This document shows, one piece after another, positions 33,401 through 45,024 of a DNA stretch of 64,000 nt (within the stretch, counting starts at the first letter, position 1; each line of letters opens with the position of its first letter). Location of the stretch: the NCBI GenBank assembly GCA_963969345.1, contig OZ017770.1, forward strand, positions 3,853,246 to 3,917,245, written 5' to 3'. The notes beneath the pieces are model-generated. The model saw only the letters and a program-made list of their open reading frames with translations. It had not been told where the DNA came from and ran no database searches. Position numbers and translations under genes: made by a program. This stretch comes from Turbatrix aceti. Taxonomy: Eukaryota; Nematoda; Chromadorea; Rhabditida; Panagrolaimidae.

Positions 33401-35196
33401 AAAGGTTGTACTTTTGCACGAGTGGAAGGGAGTAATCACAGCATTGGGGAATACCAGCTGGTAGTGTCGATGCCGTAGAATACTTTCGCAGAGAATGAGG
33501 CGTATGTATTCTTTTGGAAGCAATTATGACACTTTGAAGAGCTAGTCTAGTGCCGAATATTCAGATGGATGCTGTAAACGTTTAATCTCTACCATTTTAA
33601 CAAAAGGACCGTGCAGGGGGGATTTAGTGTTTTCGAGGCCGTGCGAAAGGGACTAATGCAATTGTAAAGGGCGAGAGATCAAATTTTGTACCACGAGGGC
33701 CCTACTGGATTTTACAATGAAAAAAGCTGAAACAAATCACACGGGTATTACACAGCGCAGCATTTTTCTTTAATGAAGCACATGGCCGTCGCCATCCGCC
33801 GCAGCCACGCTTCACTGAAGTGGTGTGCAAAAAATAACTAAACGGAAGCGCGACGGAGCAGCACAAAATTACGGATCGCGTGCTTTATTCAGAATGAAGT
33901 CTTGATGCCGGGGTTTGGAGGAAGCATAAACAATATTAATGAACATCAGGGACACTCAGACATATACCCACAATTTTTTCCCTTACGGCAGGCAGGGTGG
34001 TACGGCACAGATTTACCTGACACTTAATTTAGCCGTCTTTTTTATTTGAATGACAGGCGCACCGAATTAACGTTTGCGTACATAAAAAGTGGATTGAAGA
34101 AAAAGGGAGCTAGAAGAGAGAAAGAATAGAAACGGATTTACAGGCAAGCTCTAGAACACTTGGCTAGCCTCAGGACAGCCGTCGATTGCAGTGCGTGGGA
34201 CGTCCCTAGGTTGCCTATGGCAACGTGGTCGGCGTCACAGTACTACCTTTGGGGTGTGACTGGGAGTGTTGTGGTCTATCAACCGGTGCCAGAGCCTGAC
34301 TGTTCACTTGTTAGCGTGCTGGACTTTCGAAAGTTGTGTTCGGTCTTGTGCAAATTTTTTTTTGCTATCTTATGCATTCCGAAATAGCATATCAACAAGA
34401 CAAGTGTTTTTTGAGAGCCTAATGCAAGGGAGAAGTTTCTGTAAGTGCAAGCTGTTCGCAGCTTGACTTCCGTGGAGCATGTCTATGCATGGCGCCCAGA
34501 TGAGCGTGACAAGGGCCAGAGTTCACTTACGCATAGCAAGCAGCGCTTCCCCGGGTACAATGCAGGAGCAGGACAAATGTGCCGGGTTCACGGCGTTCAG
34601 TCAATTGTCAGTTGCATTGTCAACTATACATACAAACACTTTGCAGTAAGTACACGCGTGCCCTCGATGACTACTACGAGAAGAACTATCCTGAATTTGT
34701 CCCACTGCGTACCAAGTGCAAGGAAATCCTCCAGGAAGAAGAGGATCTCTCAGAAATCGTTCAGCTTGTCGGCAAGGCTTCGCTTGCTGAATCCGACAAA
34801 ATCACGCTTGAAGTCGCCAAGATCATCAAGGATGATTTCCTCCAGCAGAACGGATACACGCCGTACGATCGCTTCTGTCCTTTCTACAAGACCGTTGGCA
34901 TGCTCAGAAACATGATTGGCTTCTACGACCTTTCCAAGCACGCTGTTGAGTCAACTGCTCAGACCGACAACAAGATTACGTGGAACATCATCCGTGACCA
35001 CATGGGCGATCTCCTCTACCAGCTGACCTCTATGAAGTTCAAGGTAAATTCTTTTTTCTTGCTATTATGATTTTTTTGTACTTAATCCGAGCTTCTTTTT
35101 CAGGATCCCGTGAAAGACGGCGAAGAAAAGATCAAAAAGGACTACGATGACCTTCACGAAGCATTGCAAACGGCTTTCCGCAACCTCGAAGATTAA
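30466..35196 (+). CDS. vha-13: V-type H+-ATPase catalytic subunit A
   Basis: Five exons (30466-30535, 30587-30715, 30843-31995, 34647-35043, 35104-35196) encode 613 residues, the usual size. The P-loop GAFGCGKT lies at about residues 246-253, with RGNEMSE and DSTSRWAE downstream, all typical of subunit A. The subunit hydrolyses ATP in the V1 sector that acidifies endomembrane compartments. Exon 3 must run past an apparent GTAAGC at 31954 because the family sequence [14 protein letters not shown] continues; the real donor is TACAG/GTTGGT at 31996. Intron 4 is 2651 bp, far longer than the other introns here, and contains a gene on the opposite strand. The start lies 27 bp after a TTTTACAG acceptor. 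AATAAA is at 35389. Confidence 0.95.
32070..33257 (-). CDS. four-TM membrane protein nested in a vha-13 intron
   Basis: Minus-strand exons 33257-32859, 32813-32481, 32435-32292 and 32240-32070 join in phase 0 at every junction and give 348 residues. Hydrophobic helices lie at about residues 33-56, 186-208, 214-241 and 249-279. The long loop between helices 1 and 2 is hydrophilic and carries NET and NNT glycosylation sequons, so it is probably luminal or extracellular. The C-terminal tail is basic then polar. An upstream in-frame frame reaches 33419, so the start could be earlier. The architecture is four-helix, but it lacks the CCG motif of tetraspanins; no family recognised. The whole gene lies inside intron 4 of vha-13. 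Confidence 0.8.
33420..34646. other. remainder of vha-13 intron 4
   Basis: Non-coding sequence between the nested gene and the vha-13 acceptor at 34645-34646. It presumably includes the promoter of the nested gene on the minus strand. Nothing else is clear. Confidence 0.45.
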
Positions 35197-35598
35197 CCGC
35201 CTCGAGTTCACCCTTGACGTGATGTACTAAAACGCTCTCTCTCTCTGTTTTTTCGTCTCTCAAATTCACTTAATATAGCTATATATTTACCGTATCGCTT
35301 GTTGTTTTTCATTCCAAAGGGACGGACGCGAAAAGGAGAATCATCATTGACGACCTGACTCGTTTACTTCCACTCAAATTTATTGTTAAATAAAATAAGA
35401 ATGTTCTTATAGCTAGCAATATTAATTTTTATTCTAATGGTATTATATCACAATACTTATTTGCCAGATTGATAACAGAGTTACGAAACCCCCCAACATG
35501 ATTAATTTTTTCCTTTGTCAAAAGTGGTAGAATAAATACTAAGATTACGGTGGTCTTTTGGGGTGGCAATAATGGGTTAATTTTTAATGCTTTTTATG
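35197..35598. other. convergent spacer
   Basis: 400 bp between vha-13 and the TGF-beta gene. Plus-strand AATAAA is at 35389 and a minus-strand signal (TTTATT) near 35428. Confidence 0.5.
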
Positions 35599-38500
35599 TT
35601 AGCCGCATTTGCATGAACGTACAATCAAATCCGGGATATGCCGAAGTCGCAGGTTGCCTGAAAAGAAAATTAAATTTTTAACATGCACAAATTGAAAAAT
35701 TAAAATTAAAAATTCAATTTGCATGTTTAAAATAGTTAAAATTCTCACCGTCGTCGTCTACGTAAAGTATTTCCATGGACTCTGTTGTTTTCGGGGCGCA
35801 ACAAAACGTCATGTTTTTGTTACCTTCGTGAATGAGTTGACCGCGTGCAGAAGAATAGATGTCTCCGAGATGGCATTGGCCGGCACAGTAGAACCATTGA
35901 ATGGTTTTAGGAGCTATGATCCAGCTCCAGCCAATGTCGTCAAAGTTCAACTAAAAGGGAAATAAACTTTCTGCCTTATTTATTTTTTTGCATGTAGTCT
36001 TATGTTTTTTTAACAATTCTTTTAGATTTCGGAATATACCGCTATCTTTTTGTGTTGTTGTTTTCAATTACATTTTCATTCATTGAACAGTGAAAACAAA
36101 AGTACCTTGGACATCAACTAACCTGATAAGAATAACGGCAACATGGCTTTGACTCTTTGTCTCTGATTTCAGAAGCACAAATAGGCGCGTCTTCTCGTTT
36201 GCTTCTAGATTTTCCGTTGACCACTTGCAGGTGGCCAACAAGCGTTTCATTACGTGCTACAGTATGCCCCGTGTCGACTGAGCCTAGAACAGGTTCTAAA
36301 GATAAAACGGTTGTTCCTTTCATGCAAAGTGTGTTTGTGAAATTTTGCATTGTTTTATTTTTTTGTTTTTTGAACTCGAGCGCGCTCATTACGCTAATTA
36401 AGTTGATTTATTTTTTATTAGATGATAAATTATACCTTTAAAATTTGTTTAAAAACAAATATTTAAAAATGTTAAATTATGCCTAAAATTGTCGGCTTGC
36501 ATAGGATTGTTTATTGGCTAGTATAAATGAGGCCGAAGTGTCCAAAAAGCATAGAAATCAGTAAAATGTTGTTAAAATCTTGTCCGATGAACAACTCAAT
36601 ACAATGAACAAATATAGTGCTTTTCAAAAAAGGAATTCAGGTCTAAATCTCAAAATTAATGTGCTCGGTTTGGATCTTAAAAATCAAGCCTGTTGTGTTC
36701 CACTCCTAAGTTGAACCGTAGTTTAGGGAGTCGAGGCTTTGATTTTAAAATGCAGGCCTGTCGTACGCCATTTTTTTTACAATTATCCGTCGTTGATAAA
36801 AATTGGTTATAACACTGGGTTGAAAACCGAAAATGAATGTATCGAAAGACCTCAAATTAAGTTTGTAGTGAAAAACTAGTTTTTCACGTCAGATAAAAGG
36901 AGATACGAGATACGAACGATCAAAAACGACGGTAGGAAAAGTCAAGGTTATTTTTCGCTCCAGAGAGCGCTTTACACTCACTCTTTCACTCCGCTAGTGA
37001 ACAAAAAGTTAAAAAAAACAAATTATATACAACGAAAAGTTACAAGTAACATTTAAAATTGATAAAATATTCTCTAGTATCTTTAAAGGTCAATAAAAGT
37101 TTAAAACAATTCGTTCGCTTTTCGAAATACACACTTTTAAAAACTGATTTAGAATGGAATCGCGAATCAAAAAATCGGTTTCTAGGTTGGAGTCAGTGAA
37201 ACTTTGGATTAATAACAGCGCAATCAATATCTTAGGACAATTTTGAATGACTTGAAATTTATGGATCTATCTTGACGTCACATTTTCGATGTTGTTGTTA
37301 TTCTTGTGATTAGGTAGACCTTATTGTTTGTATTGACTACTGCATATTATGTTTTTTAATCCATGTTAACCTCAGGAGTTGTAGACATGCTACTATACCA
37401 TTTTTAGAATTCGATTTCGTGGTCTGGGGCAGATTCAAAAATAATCAAAATTCAGTCCCTTTTAAAACCGAAAGATGTTTTAAATTTTTGTCGGTTGTTT
37501 TCTTTAAAGGTCTGGAAGAGTGTCATTTGCATTATGATCAAAAAAAAGTTCTCAGAGACTTTTAATATCAATATGTATATAAGTATTTGCCGAATTCGTT
37601 ATTAATATACGGTTGTGCTGCATAAATTGTGTATAGCTTTGCCGAAGATGATGACAAAACCAGCGATCATCCTGGATGACACAAGGGACAATGAGGTTCT
37701 TGTCCACGTCTTCGGCAACGCGGACAACACTAAGTCATTTGACATAAAAATGAAGTATCGATCTGATTACTTTAGTTAGTGCACTGTAATCTGAAGCACA
37801 TTAAACTGGCGAATTCATACATCTTTTTTTATGATATTGAAATCAATATTCTTACTGTATTCAGGATGTCTATAAGCACAATCGTAATTTGTTAACTTTG
37901 CTCGACGACTGCTCGGGGATTGTATAAAAGCAATAAGACACACGCGCAAACTCGCGTACATTGCGATCGTAATAAATGCATTTTAAGAACAATTTGCATG
38001 ATTTTTTGCCTACATCGCAACTAAAATAAGCTATTCAAATAGTGATTTGACATAAGAAAAATGTATCCGTCAAAATTTTTGAACACTAAAACCTTTCTTA
38101 CTGTTAGATTTTAAAGCTATTTGAATAGTTGAGAAGCTTCCATTCCAATGTCGAACAACCTGTGTTACGTCGACATGTATCCACTGTTGATCCTAAAATC
38201 ACTATTCCTGCTGATCATCACCAAAAGCTAAATACTTACTTCTGATTTTAACGAAAGTGGAATAACATTGATTTCGGAATCTTCTCCAAACTTCACATAC
38301 AATTGAGTGGCAGCGTAGCTTTTAAAGACGGCATTGTTCTTCAAGATGAAATCAACCTCTTTAAAATCGTACAAATTTAAAATTGATATGTTGAAAACTG
38401 TTTTTTCGTTTTTGCTTTCTGAAATAAAACAACAGACATTGAAAACAACGAGGAGGCGGTTACCAGTCGTCTGCGACAGGCTGATGAGCTGAATTCTTTC

Positions 38501-38758
38501 CGCGACGTCTGGCTTCATTATTTTTTGTCGATGTCGAAATGCCTTCAAAGCATCAGCCTGGACTGATTTTGAGATGTTATGATGAACACTATTAATCGCA
38601 GGATGCTCAAGATGGCTTTCAATTTTTATAAGAAAGCTTTGCAAGTAGCTCTGAACTTGGGGGTTTTTGACTTCGTTTGAAACGTCATCCTGAGTTAAAG
38701 ACAATAGGAAGCAAAAAGTCATAACGCCGGTAGATATACAAATTCGTCGGCATTGCAT
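35599..38758 (-). CDS. TGF-beta family ligand, nine-cysteine type
   Basis: Identified exons are 38758-38464, 38418-38240, 36295-36123, 35950-35749 and 35599-35657. The start MQCRRICISTGVMTFCFLLS is a signal peptide, and exon 2 has propeptide-like beta-strand sequence. The furin site RSKR in the 36295-36123 exon releases a mature domain of about 110 residues. This has nine cysteines: one before KPCC, CAGQC, FCC and a final CKCG, with the signature DIGWSWIIAP. That is the activin/myostatin/TGF-beta/DAF-7 pattern rather than the seven-cysteine BMP pattern. Exon 2 ends in phase 0, while the next identified exon needs one preceding base, so at least one propeptide exon in 36296-38239 is unresolved. 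A frame at 36389-36296 extends the exon upstream and may be part of it. The product is a secreted dimeric signal. Confidence 0.85.
36390..38239. other. long intron region of the TGF-beta gene
   Basis: About 1.85 kb, A/T-rich, on the coding strand of the TGF-beta gene. A missing propeptide exon should lie here. A minus-strand frame at about 37600-37740 is open and has a TTAG before it, but its phase does not fit cleanly. A TTGCCGAAG/CTTCGGCAA inverted pair brackets 37639-37725. Confidence 0.4.
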
Positions 38759-39592
38759 TTCACGCAAACCAGATATGGTAACTTGCGTATGACTGACTTA
38801 ATTGGACTGGCAAATAAACCACAGTAGAAAGGCTTCTGCCTGAATCCCCAGAGAACACTAACACCGGTCAAAAACTACTCTGATTTGGGGAGAGCTTCTT
38901 GTGCGGCGTGCGTCCCTCTGTATCACTCACTAACAAATGCCATTTTTTTGCACAGTTTTTTTAAAGATATGAGGCTTTGTGCTATCCTTCTGTGGTTAAA
39001 GCAAAGCAACGATCGTCTCTTTTTTGGTTTGCAATTCGAGCAAACATACTGTTGTTTTTTTCTAAATTATCGTTCAAAAAACAACATATTGGAGTTTCGT
39101 ATGTTTTAGTCATTATTTATCTTAATTCAGATATTACTGAGGAATAATGAACGGCCGCATTTCACAGGTTAATGGGTTACGGTATCAATGTTGCTGTAAG
39201 GCTGTAATAATTATTGTTGAACCCATGTCGTCATATTTACGCATTAGATTGTGCATGAATGAAGCTGAATTCTTCCGTGTACTGAATTGTACTGAATATA
39301 AAAATCCTACGGCTATCTGTTTTTTCAACAAAAGCACAGCCCGCTATGCCGGGAGTAAAATGCAAAACGTCTATAAAAAAAGTAAGGACACATGCTTGCA
39401 CCAATTTTCCTGTCATTTTTCTTCTATTGAACAATTGCGGTGTCTCAAAGCGTTGTATTTTCGATAATATACCAGTTATTTGGAATTGTCTCGGTCTCTG
39501 CTGTACTAGACGTCTAGAATTTGTTTGACAACTCAACCACCGCCAAGCCCGTCGTCTACGGTTTTTTTGAGAACAACGCACCTAAATTTGCC
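38759..39592. promoter_or_regulatory. divergent intergenic region TGF-beta / KCTD
   Basis: About 830 bp between divergent starts at 38758 (-) and 39593 (+). No TATA box stands at a useful distance from either; short frames only. Confidence 0.4.
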
Positions 39593-40231
39593 ATGTCACG
39601 TAGTCGGCATGTTGATGACATTATCAACATTAATGTAGGGGGCAAAAAGTACACGGTGTGTTATTGTTAATTTTTGCACAGAGAATTATTGTTTGTTTAT
39701 AATCTCGATTTTAGGTCAGAAGAACCGATTTGGTCGCGGATCCTCGAAGCAAACTGGCTGAGTGGTTCAAAATGGGAACCACAAAACAAGTTGCGACCGA
39801 CAAAGGCGGTAATGTTTATCTCGACAGAGATCCAAAGTCATTCCGGCATATTTTGGCGTACCTTCGATTGAAAAAGGAGAAATTCGTTGTTTCGCTTGCA
39901 CTGCCCAGCAAGCCGGACGACTTGGCAAAGTACGTTTTGGCATGTTTCTCATTCCATTGACATCCGTTATTTCAGGCTCGTTGGTGAGTGTGAAGCCCTG
40001 AATCTGGTCGAGTTGAAAGAACTGTCACTGGAAATGTTGCAAAAGTACCAGCAAACTGAAGAACAGCATTACGTCACTTCCTACGTGCAGGTTGCAATTC
40101 GGGACTACGAATCCTGGCAGTTTGAACGAGAACAAAGCTCGATCCCTGCCGCCACGAAGACCCGTTCAAAAGTGGAGTCCAGTGAGCAAAGCTTGCAGGG
40201 AAATTCTGCTTACGATGACTGGGGCATGTAA
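39593..40231 (+). CDS. KCTD-type BTB/T1 domain protein
   Basis: Exons 39593-39655, 39715-39929 and 39976-40231 give 177 residues. The N-terminal BTB/T1 fold starts with INVGGKKYTV and continues with TDLVADPRSKL and the family-typical YLDRDPKSFRHILAYLR. It ends with LVGECEALNLVELKELSLEML. A short charged C-terminal tail follows (ending SAYDDWGM). There are no transmembrane segments, so it is not a potassium channel. KCTD proteins generally oligomerise and act as cullin-3 adaptors or bind G-protein beta-gamma; which role applies here is unknown. AATAAA is at 40276. Confidence 0.85.
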
Positions 40232-40440
40232 CGCTCCCAGCCGTCGCTTACCTGCCAACATTTAATTTCCTACATAATAAATATGCTTTGTATTATTCCG
40301 CTTCGCTTACTTGAGTAAATAAAAAAGCTTACATTGAGGGTAGTGGGAAAGCGTTCCTTGGCGCGCGTAGTCATGGCGACAAACATAGTCCGACTGCCAA
40401 GTTTCACGTTGATGAAAGCGATGCATAAGACCTACCATTG

Positions 40441-41979
40441 ATGACTTCTTCGCCGATAGAGTTTGTCCCTTTGGGCGATACCATAGCGGATATCGCCCTC
40501 AAGGAAGCTAATTCTGTAGCCCTTGCCGAAACTACCAGTATTTTGCTTGTCGCGTTGGTTGTTACGTCATTTACTCTTAATGTGCTGCTCATTGCTTCCG
40601 TTCTCTCCAGGTAAATATTTTTTTTATTTTTACAGTCGCTTATTTTCACCGGTTTCAGTTACAAACTTCGGAATTGCACACTATATCTGTTTCTATGTTG
40701 CGCAGCGTTTATCAACATCCTAGACACTGTTTTCATTATGTTTTTGTCTCTGCTGCACTTTGCGAATGCTGATTTTACTTTTGGCGACGACGTCTGTAGA
40801 ATTAATGCTTTTTTTCAACAGGTCAGTATTTAGCCGCTATTTAAAACACTATTTTTTGTTGCTTTTTAGCTTGTGTTCCTTCAAATGCTGTTTTTGCTGC
40901 TCGTAATGGCAGCAGAAAGGTGCATTAACATGCTTCTAAAATGGGAAGGCATCATCAAAAGGGCCTATTTATTCGCTTTTACAATAAGTCTCATGCTTAT
41001 TGCAACTGGCTTTTCCATTCCGATTTTCTTCAACGGATTTCCCGTTCAGAGTTACCGATTTCGGTATTTGTGCTCTATTGGGAAGAATTCCATGCTTCTA
41101 TACAACGTCGTTGAAATAATTGTGTACGTGGGAACACTCCTGATAATACTTGCATGTTTCTCGGCACTAATTAGAAAAGGTAGCATTTCCCGACAGCTTC
41201 CGGTAATGCCGCAGGATTATGAATGCTTTATAACCGAAACCAGAGCTATACAAGAGCACATGCAGCTGGGAAGAATTGTAATCTATCTCACGATTGCCTA
41301 TGTCGTTCTACAGGGACCATACATAATTATGTCATTTGTTGTGCAAATCAAAAACAGTGATTACTTCTACGATCCAAATATTGATGAATTTGAGCTTCCG
41401 CAGGACGCGGACACAATGATTACATGGCTCAGATTCTTTCATCCACTCATCGTGCCCCTCATTGTGTTTATGTGCTGTCACGATGTGTGGGCCAAGATGG
41501 TCAATCTTGTCTGTTGTCGCCGCTCTACGCCCGGAGGCGTTGTGGGAGTTTGGAGCTCAGACAGCGAGATGAAAACTTACGGTATTAATTTTTTGCATGC
41601 AACATTTAAAATAAGCGCAATTATATTTTTTGCAGGGACAACTGCAAACACGACAAATAATGTGCTGACCCTTGTTGCGACGTCGAATGGTCTTGAATTA
41701 CACGTGCCCGAGGGAAATCGTTTGTACGACAAAAAAATGGCATGGAAAAACGAAACATTAAATGAAAAATCCATGGCAGTTATTCGGGAACACGCATCAC
41801 CACCGGTGATTCAGGAGGTCGTTACACAGTCTAAGAAACCTCTGAAATCAAAAGCTGCAAAAAAATCAAACATGTACGGCAACGTTGAACACGTTTTTTA
41901 CACTCCAGTGCAGGAATTAAAAAAAGGAAATAATTCCGGTACGAAAAAAGCTTCTGCAAACAGAAAGCAAATTCGCTAG
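40441..41979 (+). CDS. rhodopsin-like orphan GPCR
   Basis: Exons 40441-40610, 40659-40821, 40870-41581 and 41636-41979 encode 462 residues with seven hydrophobic helices. TM1 has the conserved Asn (FTLNVLLIA) and TM2 the conserved Asp (INILDTVF). The Cys before TM3 (DDVCRINAFF) and one in loop 2 (RYLCSIG) can form the usual disulphide. TM3 ends ERC instead of DRY. TM7 lacks a canonical NPxxY (HPLIVPLIVFMCC). Helix 8 is followed by a Cys pair and a long basic tail with KKPLKSKAAKKS. Intron 3 (54 bp) is open in frame and could be retained. The ligand is unknown; nematodes have many such divergent receptors. Confidence 0.8.
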
Positions 41980-42171
41980 CTCAGAGTCACGAAAACACAA
42001 CTGTTTGACCACCCACGCTACACTTGTCTTTCATTTTTTTGGTTTGTAGTATTGTCATGTGCAAGAAAACGAGGTCAATCGAAAGTAAAAGTGATTTTCA
42101 TGACTTCCACTTTGTGGGATATTTTGATCACGATCACAGTGTTTGTCGAGGCTTGAGGATGTCGGAAGGAG

Positions 42172-42179
42172 TATATAAG
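42172..42179 (+). promoter_or_regulatory. TATA box TATATAAG
   Basis: A transcript start about 30 bp downstream (near 42203) would lie after the ATG at 42193 and before the one at 42232. This favours the later ATG as the start of the next gene. Confidence 0.65.
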
Positions 42180-42231
42180 GTTGAGATCTAGCATGGAAAC
42201 CGTTATCCATTGGGGTTCACTTCCTGGCATC

Positions 42232-43260
42232 ATGGTTTCATTCACTGCTTTCCTAGTTCTCAGCTTTGCAACGGCAATAAGCGCCAAGAAAATGACGATC
42301 GCCATTCGAAACAACGTCACTCAACCTTGCCCGAACGGTAATTATTTTGTAAACGCAGTTTTTAACTTTAATTTTAGTTCGCTCGGATCTCATTGACACG
42401 AAGTCGATTCAAATGCGCTTTCAATTTGCCGGCCCGTCGGCGGGTGGCAACTCGGCAGACCAGGTTACGGTCATCTCCCAGAACGGAAAGCAGGAACAGT
42501 TCACCTTTCCTGGCTGCTATCGCGTGCAGCTCAGCTTCAGACTGAAACAGCGCCTGGCCAATCCCTACATTGAAGCTTTCATGCAGATGGGAACAAACCT
42601 GCCGTGCCAATCCGGTGACCAAGAATCGTACGGTACAGTCCCCAACATTTGTACCAACATTACGCGATCAAGCTGGTGCCCGCAGAGCCAAGACTCCTCG
42701 TTGCGTTCAATGCTTCGATCGAAAAACACTTGGTAGCCTTATAAACCTGTATTCTGTCATAATGTACGTTTCAGCCGATTCTGCAATCTGTGCGGCACCC
42801 TGGAATCCGAAAAAAACACCATTGGTCGCTATATTTCCCCCGACCGTGGTTATGAGAAGGAATGCCGCACCGACGAACAGTACCAGACTCTTTCCTTCCG
42901 AATGTGCACTCCTTCAAAGTCCGAGCTTCGCCGAGCAAACGACGATCACGAAGGAAAGCTCGAAGAGTACTGGAACTACTTGCGCCAGGTAACAGTAGAC
43001 GATCATGCTTTTATCAAAATCGATTCGTTTAGGGAGTGCTCACGGCAGTCATTCACGTGATGGACCGCAAACCACAGGACAGCTCCAAGCTTCGACAGTG
43101 CCGAACAATGTGTGAATCTTACACCGGTTCGGCAAACCCATCGGTCTCATATCGCCAAACGTTGCTGAAGTCGATCGAGGCCATGTGCGCACCAAAGGAC
43201 ACATATGCCGCTTGCGTTTATCACACTGTCAAATTCGACGTCTACGACAACCAGCAGTAA
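42232..43260 (+). CDS. secreted Cys-rich protein, family unknown
   Basis: Exons 42232-42337, 42378-42732, 42775-42988 and 43033-43260 encode 300 residues. The start at 42232 was chosen over 42193 because the TATA box at 42172 would initiate after 42193, and because MVSFTAFLVLSFATAISA is a good signal peptide at once. The mature protein has about fourteen cysteines, spaced as in a disulphide-rich extracellular protein, including CRFCNLCG and CRTMCESY. An N-terminal beta-rich segment resembles a small sandwich domain. No family is recognised. AATAAA is at 43308. Confidence 0.75.
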
Positions 43261-43647
43261 GCATTGTAACTCATAATCAACTCTTAATGCTTTAATAATT
43301 GTATGCTAATAAACAATTGATTGATCATTCGAGCAGCCTACAAAATTGCTGAGAAAAGATTTTGGTTCAGTACAAAAAAAAACATTGTAACCCACCCCCC
43401 CCCCTCCCCCTGTTTCACTTATGTACTTCATTTTTTTGAGAAAAAAAAAGGAAAAAAATATCCAACAGTGTCGAAAAACAAAAATCTGCAAAAAAAGCAT
43501 TCATTGAACGGTCGCTCTTTTAGGTTGGTGTTTTTTTTGGCTAGCGCTTTTTTTGTGTTTTGTTCTTTTTTGTCGCAATTGTTCTCGAAACGAATTTTCC
43601 TCTTTTGTGCGAGATCACTTTTTATGCACTTGTTTATTTCTTCTAGC

Positions 43648-43821
43648 CAGTGTTGTCGGTTCCGGTTTGGTTCTGACTCGGTTTCGACCGGTTCCAGTGA
43701 CGGTAGTGGTTCGGTTCCTGTTCAGAAGGGGAAACGAACCCCCTATGAACCGGAACCGAACCATTTCCCCAACGAGAACCGGTCGAACCGAAACCAGAAC
43801 CGACCGGAACCGACAATACTG
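43648..43821. mobile_element. short hAT-type palindromic MITE
   Basis: A 174 bp element begins CAGTGTTGTCGGTTCC and ends in its inverted repeat with one mismatch (CAATACTG). It is flanked by CTTCTAGC and CTTCTAAC, an 8-bp target duplication with one difference. The interior is degenerate GGTTCC/GGAACC units arranged so that the two halves are almost complementary. It is the same structural family as 12345-12886, with different internal units. Confidence 0.8.
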
Positions 43822-43861
43822 CTTCTAACATACCTAGCGCAGGATATCTCTTCTCTTCGTC

Positions 43862-44649
43862 ATGGCCGAGGAAGAGATTGACTTCTTGGATCTTCTACTG
43901 GCCATTAAACCTGCTCAACAACAAGAGAAAGTAGCAGCGCGGCAGGGAGAAAATGAACCATTGTAAGTTTTGGATCGTGGTATTTGATCGCTGATACTTG
44001 GCAAATTTTAGGCGATATGCACCCATTGTGCATCTAGAGCCCGTGTTGGAATTATGCAAATTATACAAAGCAGGAAAATGCTTCGACGAAAAGAAATGCA
44101 TTTTCATGCACGGCGATTACCCTTGCGTCGCTTTTAACACATCTGTGTGCGGTGTCTCTCCGTGTCTTTGTTCGCATCGTCAACCGTTGAGCCAGATTCA
44201 AGAATACATTGTTGAACGGGTATGTTGAGTGATGATTGTTGAAAAATCTTGATTCTACGCGGTTGTTGTAGGATACTGCTGAATGCAAGCTTCTCTATGG
44301 CGTCGGTATTATGCCGACAAATGTCAAGCGTCGGGTTCTCCTTCCGACACCGCCGGCTCGCCCGACATATGCTCCGATCCAGCAGCGTCATGTTACCCAC
44401 GCTTCAAACATTCTCTACCCATCTACTGGATCGGGCCAGAATCGCGGAGATGACCGTATGTTGTTGTTTTTTTTTCGTTGTTATTCGAGTTTTTGCACTT
44501 TTTGCTTTTTAGAGGGACGCTCGCGTCGACGCGTGGATCGCTTGCCGCTTTTTTCGTCACCGATCCCTCTTCGCTCGATGAAGTTTCCTTCTGACGAACT
44601 GGAAAACGAGAAACCCGAAAATCGTCATGATCTTCAATGGTCCGGCTAA
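43862..44649 (+). CDS. CCCH zinc-finger protein
   Basis: Exons 43862-43962, 44012-44219, 44272-44455 and 44513-44649 encode 209 residues. The zinc finger is at about residues 49-67: C-x7-C-x5-C-x3-H (CKLYKAGKC...CIFMH). A second Cys/His cluster follows (C-x7-C...CSH) and may be a degenerate second finger. The C-terminal part is Pro- and basic-rich (RRVLLPTPPARP, GRSRRRVDR). CCCH fingers of this spacing usually bind RNA. The start MAEEEIDFLDLLL is the first ATG and lies shortly after the palindromic element. A role in RNA binding is inferred from the finger. Confidence 0.75.
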
Positions 44650-45024
44650 TCAGGAGCGTCCAGAGTGTCATTAACCATCAAATGCGATCTCCACGCGAAA
44701 ATATCTACTGATGCCTGTTTTCGTTTGTCCACCTGTTCTGATTTGTTGTTTTTAAACCGTTGCTACCTGTTTCATTTTTCGATTCGATATAGAATCTTAC
44801 TTACAGTTATCACTTTTCTCACGTTGGTCATACAAGGTACTACGAGTAAACGTTTTATTCATGATCAACCCCTGATGCTTTAATAAGTGCGTGTTAACAA
44901 ACAATTATATTTGCGTGGAAATGTGTCAAATTGAAAAAAAAAACGAACAAAGCATACAATACCCGAGCTGTAGATGCCAGAGCCAGTGTAAAAAAGATCA
45001 AAACATAAGAGAATTCAAGCAAAG

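Noticed and set aside
43321..43881. 186-codon plus-strand frame
   Set aside because: It is made of homopolymer-rich DNA and the palindromic MITE.
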